DNA from: a virus
Length of the DNA: 58,154 nucleotides
Direction: 5' to 3' (one strand)
IMG/VR virus record: IMGVR_UViG_3300001838_000086
Coordinates: 1 to 58,154 of that record
The notes under the pieces are model-generated. The model had not been told where the DNA came from, did not search any database, and was given only the letters and a program-made list of their open reading frames with translations. Below, piece after piece: positions 30,781 to 38,586 of the stretch. A program made the translations under genes and the position numbers. Numbering within the stretch: the first letter of the stretch is position 1; each line of letters starts with the position of its first letter.

Positions 30781-31053
30781 ATGACATATGAAGATGACTC
30801 CTATGGTATAGAAGAACAGGACAGAGAATTAATGATGAGATGCTCTGCTTATATGCCACAATGGGTAAAAAACATAGGTGAATATCTAGGTGAAAAGGCA
30901 AAGTGTTATGGAAGACCAATAAGAGAAGACGATTTATCAACAGAACACTTATACATGGATTGGGAAAACGGAAATCATGAATCAAGTAGATGTATAAGAT
31001 GTGGGTTGAGTGAAGACATAGATATGTCTAAACACTATGGAGATGATTGGTAG
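30781..31053 (+). CDS. small acidic protein with CxxC
   Basis: 90 residues, with CIRCGLSEDID near the C-terminus. It is joined to the neighbour on each side by the fixed junction TAGATATG. Unknown function. Confidence 0.5.
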   Translation: MTYEDDSYGIEEQDRELMMRCSAYMPQWVKNIGEYLGEKAKCYGRPIREDDLSTEHLYMDWENGNHESSRCIRCGLSEDIDMSKHYGDDW

Positions 31054-31055
31054 AT

Positions 31056-31328
31056 ATGAAGAAAGAAATAAGTATGACGACATTAGGCAAGTGGGCAAAA
31101 GACGGTGAAGAAGTTCACTTCATAGACACTCCAAATGGTAAACTAGTGGTATTCAATCCACATAGATTCGTATGGAATGCATATGGTAGAGAGTCAGTTG
31201 ATAGGGATAATATACTATCAGATGAACAATGGTGTGACTTCATATCAGAGAGTAGTATATATTTAGAACTACCTGATGATGCATTTCAAGATCAGCTTGA
31301 AGAATACTTGAAGGAACAGGAAGAATAG
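31056..31328 (+). CDS. small hypothetical protein
   Basis: 90 residues (MKKEISMTTLGKWAKDGEEV), acidic C-terminus. The TTG 9 bases upstream was rejected because the ATG sits in the conserved junction TAGATATG. Not recognised. Confidence 0.5.
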   Translation: MKKEISMTTLGKWAKDGEEVHFIDTPNGKLVVFNPHRFVWNAYGRESVDRDNILSDEQWCDFISESSIYLELPDDAFQDQLEEYLKEQEE

Positions 31329-31330
31329 AT

Positions 31331-31618
31331 ATGACAAAGAAAGTATTTTGGAAAGGAAAACTAAAGTGTCCTAATTGTAGGCAATACTCTGTAATAAGGG
31401 GTAAGTTTGGGGCTCATTGCACAAATAGATGTGGTATCAATGAGTGTGACAAATGTCTTTTGATAGACCATTCAGAAGAACTGATATGGATCACATCAGA
31501 TGACTTTGAACCACGAAGAAATGAACATGTCCCAGAAAAAGCATATGAGACATATGATGCACTATGTGAGGACTGCTATCTATCAATCCTAGTAGAACCA
31601 GAGGTGATATATCCATGA
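31331..31618 (+). CDS. Cys-rich zinc protein
   Basis: 95 residues with CPNCRQYSV, CTNRCGINECDKC and CEDCYLSI: three Cys pairs, probably two zinc ions. TAGATATG junction upstream, ATGA overlap downstream. Confidence 0.6.
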   Translation: MTKKVFWKGKLKCPNCRQYSVIRGKFGAHCTNRCGINECDKCLLIDHSEELIWITSDDFEPRRNEHVPEKAYETYDALCEDCYLSILVEPEVIYP

Positions 31619-31803
31619 TAGAATTACTAAAAGGTGAAGGTGAAGTCCCATTACTATGTCCTATATGTGAAGCAGATATAAATCAGACTGATGAAACATG
31701 GGAAGGTGGATATATGATAAGAGAGTTCACTTGTCATGGTGATGGTCATCATAGATTCACAGAACTATGGAAGCCTGTTAATTGGCAACAGGAGGAACAA
31801 TAG
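31615..31803 (+). CDS. zinc-ribbon protein, paralogue of the 32281 gene
   Basis: 62 residues with LLCPICEADINQTDE and TCHGDGHHRFTELW. The pattern CPICEADI...CHG...H.F.E recurs in the gene at 32281, so the two arose by duplication. Probable zinc site of C-C-C-H type. Confidence 0.6.
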   Translation: MIELLKGEGEVPLLCPICEADINQTDETWEGGYMIREFTCHGDGHHRFTELWKPVNWQQEEQ

Positions 31804-31805
31804 AT

Positions 31806-32111
31806 ATGGGATATATTGTAATAGGATTGGGATCAATAACCTACAGCGGAAAAAAGACTAACGAAAACCTAGCATATAGATACATAAAGAAAGTCTTTGA
31901 AGGATCTAAAAACGAATACTTCAATATCAAACATGATAAGTGTTCTCATACATTTGAAATGTCTGGAAATAAAGGAATAGATTATGAAGACATGGATAAG
32001 ATACAAGATTTCCTACATTCACTAAGAGTGAAGTATGAAATAGTTGTCAATGAGTTTGTTGAATCTGGTGACTATGGATTCTATGTTAACTCGGAGGATG
32101 GATATATATGA
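31806..32111 (+). CDS. hypothetical protein
   Basis: 101 residues from the ATG in TAGATATG (31806): MGYIVIGLGSITYSGKKT. Alpha/beta, unrecognised. An upstream TTG at 31782 was rejected because it lies inside the previous gene. Confidence 0.5.
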   Translation: MGYIVIGLGSITYSGKKTNENLAYRYIKKVFEGSKNEYFNIKHDKCSHTFEMSGNKGIDYEDMDKIQDFLHSLRVKYEIVVNEFVESGDYGFYVNSEDGYI

Positions 32112-32278
32112 CAAAGAAACTAAAGTTCATAGTCACATTTGCACCAATAGAAATTGAAGCCAGCTGTGGTGCTTTTGCCATAGAAGAAGCAATAGATACA
32201 TATAAGGAAATGATAGAAACTAAAAACTCTTTTTATTGGAGTGATATAAAATTCGAAAGAATTGAGGAGGAAGAATAG
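32108..32278 (+). CDS. small hypothetical protein
   Basis: 56 residues (MTKKLKFIVTFAPIEIEASC; acidic end RIEEEE). It has an ATGA-type overlap with the previous gene. The strand-helix pattern FIVTFAPIEIEA...AIEEAIDTYKE resembles the protein encoded at 32812 (YEVEFTREN...EEEAIKIARNE), perhaps a shared small alpha/beta fold. Confidence 0.5.
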   Translation: MTKKLKFIVTFAPIEIEASCGAFAIEEAIDTYKEMIETKNSFYWSDIKFERIEEEE

Positions 32279-32280
32279 AT

Positions 32281-32445
32281 ATGACATCAGTGTTAAAATG
32301 TCCTATATGTGAGGCAGACATAGACTGTGAAGATGTTGCAGATGGAATAAACATAGTGAGGATATTCTTTTGTCATGGAAAACCACAACATCAATTTGAT
32401 GAAATAGATATGTATATGTGTTGGGATGAGGAACAAGAGATATGA
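32281..32445 (+). CDS. zinc-ribbon protein, paralogue of the 31615 gene
   Basis: 54 residues: CPICEADIDCEDVADG, FFCHGKPQHQFDEID. Same pattern as the protein encoded at 31615. TAGATATG junction at its start. Confidence 0.6.
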   Translation: MTSVLKCPICEADIDCEDVADGINIVRIFFCHGKPQHQFDEIDMYMCWDEEQEI

Positions 32446-32771
32446 AGATAGATATATGCACTAAGTGTGGTATAGAGTTTTGGCTAGGTGACAGCCAAGA
32501 TGGTAAATGCCCCAGCTGTTTCCAACAAGAAGTTAGAAAGAGTGAGGAAACGGAACGAGCCACAAAATACAGATATGATTGTGGTATATGTGGTGGCATT
32601 TATTGGATACCAGAAAGAGAAGATGAATGCCCAAAATGTAAAGACAGTGAATATGAAGAACAAGAAATCACAGAGTATAAATATGAATGTGGCGACTGTG
32701 GTTGTTATTATTGGGTTCTAGACAGAGACGAATTTGAATGTCCAAACTGCAAAGATAAAGAGTCATACTGA
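32442..32771 (+). CDS. triple rubredoxin-like zinc-ribbon protein
   Basis: 109 residues made of three tandem ribbons: CTKCGIEFWLGDSQDGKCPSC, then CGICGGIYWIPEREDECPKC, then CGDCGCYYWVLDRDEFECPNC (each quoted within limits). Each has CxxC-x(12-15)-CxxC and the rubredoxin-like aromatic after the first pair. Internal triplication is evident. The role may be nucleic acid binding or electron transfer, not decidable here. Confidence 0.7.
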   Translation: MKIDICTKCGIEFWLGDSQDGKCPSCFQQEVRKSEETERATKYRYDCGICGGIYWIPEREDECPKCKDSEYEEQEITEYKYECGDCGCYYWVLDRDEFECPNCKDKESY

Positions 32772-32774
32772 CGA

Positions 32775-32809
32775 GCCTTTATATTAGGCGAAACCAAATT
32801 TATTTTGGT
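32775..32809 (+). promoter_or_regulatory. twin-hairpin promoter module B
   Basis: GCCT-TTATATT-AGGC (32775-32789), gaa, ACCAAA-TTTAT-TTTGGT (32793-32809), ct, ATG. Compared with module A, one pair in each stem has changed on both arms (G:C to C:G, T:A to A:T). The flank AGTCATACTGACGA is identical. Confidence 0.6.
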
Positions 32810-32811
32810 CT

Positions 32812-33045
32812 ATGACACAAAAACAATATGAAGTCGAATTTACCAGAGAGAATGTATCAACATTAACTTTGGTAGTCGAAGCAAAAACAGAAGAGGAAGC
32901 AATTAAAATTGCTAGAAACGAATCATTATCTGATTTATTTAAAGATAATAATTCCTCTCCTCAAAACAAAAGTATAGTAGAATATGATGTTAGCACAGGT
33001 GGGTATCAAATATACTTCAACGGTGCTAATGAGGTGGGACAATAG
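32812..33045 (+). CDS. small hypothetical protein
   Basis: 77 residues (MTQKQYEVEFTRENV, LVVEAKTEEEAIKIARNE); strand-strand-helix pattern of a small alpha/beta protein. Behind module B. Unknown. Confidence 0.55.
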   Translation: MTQKQYEVEFTRENVSTLTLVVEAKTEEEAIKIARNESLSDLFKDNNSSPQNKSIVEYDVSTGGYQIYFNGANEVGQ

Positions 33046-33047
33046 AT

Positions 33048-33158
33048 ATGATAAGTAGATGTTTCAAATGCAAAGATAAGTTTGAGCATAGGTTTGTCAA
33101 CACTCATGTATGCCCAGAATGTGAATGGCAGAAAGCCATGAGAGGTAGAAGACTATGA
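33048..33158 (+). CDS. tiny zinc-ribbon protein
   Basis: 36 residues with CFKCKDKFEHRF and CPECEWQKA. It starts in a TAGATATG junction and overlaps the next gene by 4 bases. Confidence 0.55.
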   Translation: MISRCFKCKDKFEHRFVNTHVCPECEWQKAMRGRRL

Positions 33159-33526
33159 TGTTGAGTTGTGACTATGTGCCAAAAGAAGATGCCATTGAGT
33201 ATTGTATAGAGAATCACGAGGAAGCTATGATAGATGCTGTAAGAGAACACTATCGTAAAGAAATAATAAGCGACCTAGTGACATACAATAGAGATGAAGT
33301 TGTCAAGGCACTAAATCAAACCAAAACGCTTAAGTATAGGATATGGTATAAGAAAACATTGAAGCAGACAGGAATGCCTATCTGCGTACAAGATGTAGCC
33401 ACAGGTCTTATAACCTTTACTAACGAATTTAAGTTAGAGGGTTGTGAAATAAGAATCGCCTTTGAGAATTCTCATGGTGCTTCTAAAGCTTGTGGGGCAA
33501 CGACTATATTAGAGGTGTATGTATAA
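33155..33526 (+). CDS. hypothetical protein upstream of the AAA+ gene
   Basis: 123 residues (EYCIENHEEAMIDAVREHYRK). Alpha/beta, no known motif. It overlaps the AAA+ gene by one base (TAATG), so it may belong to the AAA+/VWA system. Confidence 0.55.
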   Translation: MMLSCDYVPKEDAIEYCIENHEEAMIDAVREHYRKEIISDLVTYNRDEVVKALNQTKTLKYRIWYKKTLKQTGMPICVQDVATGLITFTNEFKLEGCEIRIAFENSHGASKACGATTILEVYV

Positions 33527-34437
33527 TGAAATCGAAAATGAAAGAGACACGAATAGAAATCCCAACACAGACTATAAACTTCGAGCAGTACGACCCAAGA
33601 AACCTTGTTAATTGGGGTGAGTATATAGAAGTTGGTGATGAGATGAAACTTCTAGAGATGAACATCAAAGAAGCTTCAATCCCATATATTATAGAAGGTG
33701 ATAAAGGGACAGGCAAAACCCTAATGGTGCATACAATATGTAGGAAAAACGGATATGCTCTATTAGAATACAGTTGTTCTAATGGAACAAACAAAGGTGA
33801 CTTGATAGGTAGAGTTCAGATAAATGAGAATGGCTCATTCTTTGAACTAGGTATACTACCACTAGCCTATGAGATAGCAAATCACTTTGGCTTCTGTGTT
33901 CTATATCTTGATGAACTAAATGCAACAGAGCATGAGGTCATGAAGTTAATGAACAGACCAACAGATAAGAGGCGTTCTGTATTTGCCAATGGAAAACTAT
34001 ACAAGCTCAATGAGGGTTGTAAGTTAGCCATAGTGGGAACTATGAATCCACTAACATATGCAGGGGTTAATTCTCTAACAGAGGATTTGAGAAGTAGATT
34101 CATAGGTGATATAATCACATACCCAACATCAAAGCAACTACAAACAATCATATCTTGGGAAGGCATACCAGAGGAATCTGTGAAGAATCCTTTGCTACAA
34201 TTAGCACAAGAGACAAATGCATTGAGAGTCAAGGGTGATATAGATTATGTCTTATCGCCTAGAGATATTGACCAATTCTGTGAGCACTATCGAATACTCT
34301 CTAAGAGTAAAAAGTTTGAAGAGCCACAGGTATTGAAGTATGCATTGAAACAAGTTGTCCTTGTTAAGTATGCAGAGCTAGAAGAAAGAGAACTAGTCAA
34401 ATCTAGAATAGTAGATATATTCGGAGTTGAAATCTAG
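33526..34437 (+). CDS. MoxR/CobS-type AAA+ ATPase
   Basis: 303 residues. Walker A is GDKGTGKTLM (~residues 56-65), Walker B is VLYLDELNA (~125), sensor-1 region VGTMNP (~168), then LRSRFIGD arginine-finger area. It is like MoxR or the CobS subunit of cobaltochelatase. Members work with a VWA-domain partner as chaperone or metal-insertion machines; the partner follows directly (TAG then ATG). ATG 33526 was chosen over a TTG inside the previous gene. Confidence 0.8.
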   Translation: MKSKMKETRIEIPTQTINFEQYDPRNLVNWGEYIEVGDEMKLLEMNIKEASIPYIIEGDKGTGKTLMVHTICRKNGYALLEYSCSNGTNKGDLIGRVQINENGSFFELGILPLAYEIANHFGFCVLYLDELNATEHEVMKLMNRPTDKRRSVFANGKLYKLNEGCKLAIVGTMNPLTYAGVNSLTEDLRSRFIGDIITYPTSKQLQTIISWEGIPEESVKNPLLQLAQETNALRVKGDIDYVLSPRDIDQFCEHYRILSKSKKFEEPQVLKYALKQVVLVKYAELEERELVKSRIVDIFGVEI

Positions 34438-36159
34438 ATGGCACGAGATAGAGAAATACTCTCAGATAAAGAAATGATGAGAAGTGTTCTAGATATTGTA
34501 GAGTATCTAAAGGATTGTAAGGTCGGTATAACATTCTTTAGTGGTGAAAACTATGTAAAGAATACTATCGAAACCCCCAACATTTTTACTATTAATATAG
34601 CTACGCCAGCAATACCAAACATTGACAAGTATACAGCGTTAGCTCATGAGTGTGGACACATATTAGGTGAGACACCTATGAGTGCATGTAAGAAGTTATT
34701 AAATAGATGGGTAAAAGAATTCAAATATAATGATGGGACAACGCCATTAGTTAAGAGACTATACTCTTATTATTTCTCATGTTTTAATGTGATAGAAGAC
34801 CAGAGAATAGAATACTATGTAGCTAATTATCTATGGCGAAATTACATAAAGAAGTTTAACACGACAAGACGAAAGCTTGGTGAAGATATGCAACATGCAG
34901 ATAGTCCTATTGAATGGTTATTAGCAGAGAGATTCATAAGACCTGAACTAGTTCCTAATGAACATAAGGAAATAATTTCAAGTGTTATAAAGAATGTGCA
35001 AGGCACTAGTAAGTGGGGGGCATTAAAGATGATGGTCATTCTAAAGCCCATACTAGATGAATGGTTTAAGAGAAACTATGAACTCATAAATGAAACGCCT
35101 ATAATCCCAGAGACATTCGGTAATGAGAGAACAGCTGAACACATTAGACAAGACATACAAAATGCTGGTAGACAACATGATGATAGTGAGATGGAACTAA
35201 CTGATGACTTTGGTGAAGACATAAAAGAGATGATGGCTAGTGGTAGTAGTATTGAAGAGATACTTTCAGATGATAAGCAACAACAGGCATATGAGATAGA
35301 AGAACTACAAGAAAGAATGTCACAGATAATCAAACCACAGTTAAGAAGAGAGTTCAAATATGTGGATAGAAAAGCAGTAAAGACTGAGATAAGATACAAT
35401 CATGATTTAGCTCTTGGTCTTAACAAACTATTCAGAAAAGTTAGTGAGAAGTGGAAAGATGACATTGATTATACAGGAGAGGAAGTTAGTGTTGAAACAT
35501 ACATTGAGAACTTGGTGCAGGGTAAAGATAGAACTAAGTCAATGGTCTCAAAGAAATTAGATAAGGGTCTATCAATACTATTATCAATAGATGCTAGTGG
35601 GTCAATGGACTTCTTAGATAAGATAGATAATGTGAGGGCACTAGTGAAGACTCTATACAAATCAATAGAAAATATAGATAACATAAATCTTAGTGCAGTT
35701 GTCTGGTCATCAGATAGCAACGGTATAGTTGGCATACAACACATAGATAGTATAAAAGATATAGAAAAGATAGCGACTATCGGTGGGTCAAAACTAACAC
35801 CAACTCATCTTGCATTAGAATATTCTTCAGAAAAACTAATGAAGATGAAAGGTAGAAAGAAGTTATTGATAATGATAACTGATGGTATACCAGAATATAG
35901 AAGTAATCAGTTTCTTATACCAATAGGAAACATGATTAAGATGTGTAAGAAGTCTTATGCTTATGCAAGACGAAAGACACCCAACATGGTATGCTTGTTA
36001 ATATCAGATAGGTCATCATCAAGAACTAGAAACACTTCACCATATACAATCATGAAACAAATCTTTGGCAAAAAGGTTATAAATTGTAGTAATGTCAATG
36101 ATGCAAGTGAAAGAGTTATTAAAGAGTTCAAGTTTAATGTATTGAGGGCACTACAATGA
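34438..36159 (+). CDS. VWA-domain protein with HExxH-like N-terminal motif (partner of the AAA+ ATPase)
   Basis: 573 residues. Near residue 69 the motif ALAHECGHILGE resembles a zinc metallopeptidase helix (HECGH). Near 384 the MIDAS motif SIDASGSMD begins a VWA domain with later conserved ITDGIPE (~480). The middle (~250-300) is acidic and probably disordered. Layout resembles CobT-like proteins plus a protease-like front. Adjacent, zero-spaced AAA+ partner supports a joint machine. Whether it cleaves, chelates or remodels is unknown. Confidence 0.75.
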   Translation: MARDREILSDKEMMRSVLDIVEYLKDCKVGITFFSGENYVKNTIETPNIFTINIATPAIPNIDKYTALAHECGHILGETPMSACKKLLNRWVKEFKYNDGTTPLVKRLYSYYFSCFNVIEDQRIEYYVANYLWRNYIKKFNTTRRKLGEDMQHADSPIEWLLAERFIRPELVPNEHKEIISSVIKNVQGTSKWGALKMMVILKPILDEWFKRNYELINETPIIPETFGNERTAEHIRQDIQNAGRQHDDSEMELTDDFGEDIKEMMASGSSIEEILSDDKQQQAYEIEELQERMSQIIKPQLRREFKYVDRKAVKTEIRYNHDLALGLNKLFRKVSEKWKDDIDYTGEEVSVETYIENLVQGKDRTKSMVSKKLDKGLSILLSIDASGSMDFLDKIDNVRALVKTLYKSIENIDNINLSAVVWSSDSNGIVGIQHIDSIKDIEKIATIGGSKLTPTHLALEYSSEKLMKMKGRKKLLIMITDGIPEYRSNQFLIPIGNMIKMCKKSYAYARRKTPNMVCLLISDRSSSRTRNTSPYTIMKQIFGKKVINCSNVNDASERVIKEFKFNVLRALQ

Positions 36160-36422
36160 ATGAGAAAAACAAACTAATAAAGAAGATTATGGGTATTGAG
36201 AAACAGATATTCATAAGAGCCTCACTATCAACAGAGGAAGAACTACAAAAAAGAGATACTGATAACTTGAAAAAGTATTATCGTTCTTGTGAAATAGTAA
36301 AGGAAACAAGTAAAAACATAATACCAGATCATGCTGAATGTTCTAAGTGTGGAAGGTTTCTAGCAAAGATAGAAGCACCACAGGGAATCTGTTATGATTG
36401 TGAGGGTAAGAAATGGTTCTAA
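36156..36422 (+). CDS. zinc-ribbon protein following the VWA gene
   Basis: 88 residues with CSKCGRFLAKIEAPQGICYDC near the C-terminus and a helical basic N-terminus. The ATG overlaps the VWA stop by 4 bases. Possible adaptor of the AAA+/VWA system. Confidence 0.55.
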   Translation: MNEKNKLIKKIMGIEKQIFIRASLSTEEELQKRDTDNLKKYYRSCEIVKETSKNIIPDHAECSKCGRFLAKIEAPQGICYDCEGKKWF

Positions 36423-36637
36423 GTGATAGGGAAAAATACCTAATACATAAATCCATACTTACTTTAATGGCTAGTCTTGGTCAACTACCAGATGGATCAT
36501 TAAAATTAATTCTACCTAAGATTATGAATATGAGATGTAGAAAATTAACACAGGCTGAAGTGACAGAATTAAATGATGATTTGTTAGAAGAGTTCATGCT
36601 CTCCACAGGATTATACAAAGACTTTAATAATATATAA
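36413..36637 (+). CDS. small hypothetical helical protein
   Basis: 74 residues (MVLSDREKYLIHKSILTLMA), overlaps the zinc gene by 10 bases. Helical, no motif recognised. Confidence 0.5.
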   Translation: MVLSDREKYLIHKSILTLMASLGQLPDGSLKLILPKIMNMRCRKLTQAEVTELNDDLLEEFMLSTGLYKDFNNI

Positions 36638-36669
36638 ACACCTAAATATCACGCCCAGAATATAAAGCT

Positions 36670-36852
36670 ATGTGTAGAGGCGTTTGTAGTACTTTTGAAA
36701 AAAAACCAGAAAAAAAATTTCATTACTGTCAGGGTTGCAGTAAAAGAATTTCTGAAGAAAATTTATTCCGAGAAAAAAAACAAGGTCGTTATAGATGTAA
36801 ATGTTGTAATGGATTGGTTAGAGTAAAGTATATCATTTATAAATTAAATTGA
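36670..36852 (+). CDS. small zinc-ribbon protein (thaumarchaeal MCRG type)
   Basis: 60 residues: MCRGVCSTFEKK, HYCQGCSKRISE, CKCCNGLVRV. Three Cys pairs in the same order as the 22847 gene and as many small proteins of ammonia-oxidising archaea. Its 3' end overlaps the convergent gene by 9 bases. Confidence 0.6.
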   Translation: MCRGVCSTFEKKPEKKFHYCQGCSKRISEENLFREKKQGRYRCKCCNGLVRVKYIIYKLN

Positions 36853-37071
36853 TTCCTCAGCCCATGCCATAGCGAATATAGCTTTCTCTTCTTGGTCATC
36901 ATCTAGTTCTTCGTCTAAGTTATCTATTGCTAGATGTATCACTTCATGTTGTATAGTCTTATAAATATCTTCTATACATTCATGACCATCTAAGTAAACA
37001 ATTATTCTTTTAGTTGAAGGAAAGAACACGCCTCTGTCTTCTCCACCTACACGGAATAATATGTACGCCAT
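36844..37071 (-). CDS. mini HExxH protein (metallopeptidase-like)
   Basis: 75 residues with TIQHEVIHLAIDN containing the HExxH zinc motif (HEVIH) and downstream Asp/Glu that may supply a third ligand. Sequence around it (RIIVYLDGHECIEDIYK) resembles small ImmA/phage metallopeptidase-like folds but is shorter than most. Convergent with the zinc-ribbon gene. Confidence 0.55.
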   Translation of the reverse strand: MAYILFRVGGEDRGVFFPSTKRIIVYLDGHECIEDIYKTIQHEVIHLAIDNLDEELDDDQEEKAIFAMAWAEESI

Positions 37072-37197
37072 AATGCACGTAGAAAGGTTTTAATAATAAA
37101 GATTTCCCTTCTATTCAGGCACAAATCTGTACACCAAAAAACGCAGAAATGAAGTTTTCAACAAAAAGTCTATATATCTTTGATGTTTACGTAAATT

Positions 37198-37443
37198 ATG
37201 TCTGATAGTACTGAAAGTTGGAGTGAATATACCCCAGATTGGACTAGAATTAAAAAATTAGCAGAAAATCTGGATAAAGCCTTAGATGATGGTATAAAAG
37301 ACGGTATGAATTTTATTGAAATTGATATTGCTTTCTATATGGTCAAAGAAAAACTACAACAAGAAAAACATAGAGTTTTAACAGAAACTTTTGAAGCAGA
37401 AAGTATAAAAGAGACACAAAAGAACAATCAGTTTTACGGATAA
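37198..37443 (+). CDS. small acidic hypothetical protein
   Basis: 81 residues (MSDSTESWSEYTPDWTRI). A TATA box TCTATATATC about 30 bases upstream predicts a leaderless start. Convergently overlaps the next gene by 10 bases. No family recognised. Confidence 0.5.
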   Translation: MSDSTESWSEYTPDWTRIKKLAENLDKALDDGIKDGMNFIEIDIAFYMVKEKLQQEKHRVLTETFEAESIKETQKNNQFYG

Positions 37444-37829
37444 AGACCTAGGGATTTTAACACAGTTATTACTTCGTCTTTACTCGTTTCGTTTACTTCA
37501 TCCTTCCATAATTCAGGACAATCATGATACCATAAATCAACAACAGCACAGTCATTCCATTCTAAGGTTTTTCTTTGAACCAAGTCTCTTTTTGCAGTAA
37601 TATCACCATTATGATGCTCATCTTGGACTCTAACTACTATGGTTTTTACAGGTAATTTTACAACTATATCTAAAGTCTCTTTCTCCTGTCTTTCTGTAAC
37701 AGTATCAAGCCATTCACCTTTTAATAGGTCTTTGAATTTTACCTGAGTAAGATATTCAGCAGACTCTCCATAAATAGACTTAAGAATTTGAATGGTTGCT
37801 CTCTCGCCATGACCAATAATCTCTGCCAT
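37434..37829 (-). CDS. possible PD-(D/E)xK nuclease-like protein
   Basis: 131 residues. The central segment ETLDIVVKL...KTIVVRVQDEHHNGD...RDLVQRKTLEWNDCAVVDLWYHD has a D...(Q)DE/x-K-like strand pattern that could be a degenerate restriction-like nuclease or a Holliday junction resolvase. This assignment is only a guess from the strand order. Confidence 0.35.
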   Translation of the reverse strand: MAEIIGHGERATIQILKSIYGESAEYLTQVKFKDLLKGEWLDTVTERQEKETLDIVVKLPVKTIVVRVQDEHHNGDITAKRDLVQRKTLEWNDCAVVDLWYHDCPELWKDEVNETSKDEVITVLKSLGLYP

Positions 37830-37906
37830 AGTTGTATCTACAAAACGTAGGAATATAAGTTTTTTTAATAAAAAGTTTATTAATTTCTAAACCGTAACTT
37901 TTAAAT

Positions 37907-38224
37907 ATGAAGAAGGAAATAATCGACAAACTTAAAAGGGAAATCGCATTCATGCCACAGTTTGATGGTAAATGTTATGTATGTGGTAAAAAATTTGGCA
38001 AGTATTTTCTATTCCATCATAAAAAGTATTTAAATAGTGACAAAATCTGGTCTGACTTTAAAGATTCTTGGTCATATAATCTTTATGTTTTACCTGTAAT
38101 CAAAAGCGATCCTAATAGATTTGCTCTATTATGTAAAAAACATCATCAGTCTGTTGAGATGTTGAAGAGATTCAAACCAGAAAACCTCGAAAGGTTAATT
38201 AAGCTGGTCAAAGATTCTCAGTAA
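37907..38224 (+). CDS. HNH endonuclease-like protein
   Basis: 105 residues with CYVCGKKFGKYFLFHHKKY and FALLCKKHHQSVEML: the CxxC...HH...CxxHH order of HNH nucleases. It ends where the promoter of the next gene begins (its stop codon lies in AACCTTTATAAT). Probably DNA cleavage or a domesticated zinc protein of host type. Confidence 0.65.
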   Translation: MKKEIIDKLKREIAFMPQFDGKCYVCGKKFGKYFLFHHKKYLNSDKIWSDFKDSWSYNLYVLPVIKSDPNRFALLCKKHHQSVEMLKRFKPENLERLIKLVKDSQ

Positions 38225-38255
38225 CCTTTATAATCATGGGGTGTGTATACTACCC

Positions 38256-38585
38256 ATGCCAAAATTTCCAAGTAGAATGAACATCTACATTAGTGCAGAT
38301 GTGAAAAAAATCTTTCAGGATTTTGATAAACTCAGACCTAACAACATATCGTTTAGTTTATTCTTGGCAAATGCCATGAATGAATATCTCCGAAAAAATA
38401 ATGGTGATAGAAGACGATTAGTTACTGATGAGAATACCGAGGCTAATTATCTTAATTTATTAGCACCTATGGGTGACTGGGAGAGAGAGATTCATGGATT
38501 AGATGTTGAGAATTTCAAACGAGTTCACACCAGAATAGTACAACTAGGTAACCTTATCAACATAGAGGTAAACAAGAGGTTATAA
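38256..38585 (+). CDS. possible ribbon-helix-helix protein upstream of mcm
   Basis: 109 residues. N-terminus MPKFPSRMNIYISADVKKIF followed by ISFSLFLANAMNEYLRK has the strand-helix-helix pattern of CopG/Arc-type repressors. TATA box CCTTTATAAT (38225-38234) supports the ATG at 38256 against a GTG 15 bases earlier. Lies two bases before mcm, so it could be an autoregulator of the replication operon. Confidence 0.5.
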   Translation: MPKFPSRMNIYISADVKKIFQDFDKLRPNNISFSLFLANAMNEYLRKNNGDRRRLVTDENTEANYLNLLAPMGDWEREIHGLDVENFKRVHTRIVQLGNLINIEVNKRL

Positions 38586-38586
38586 A

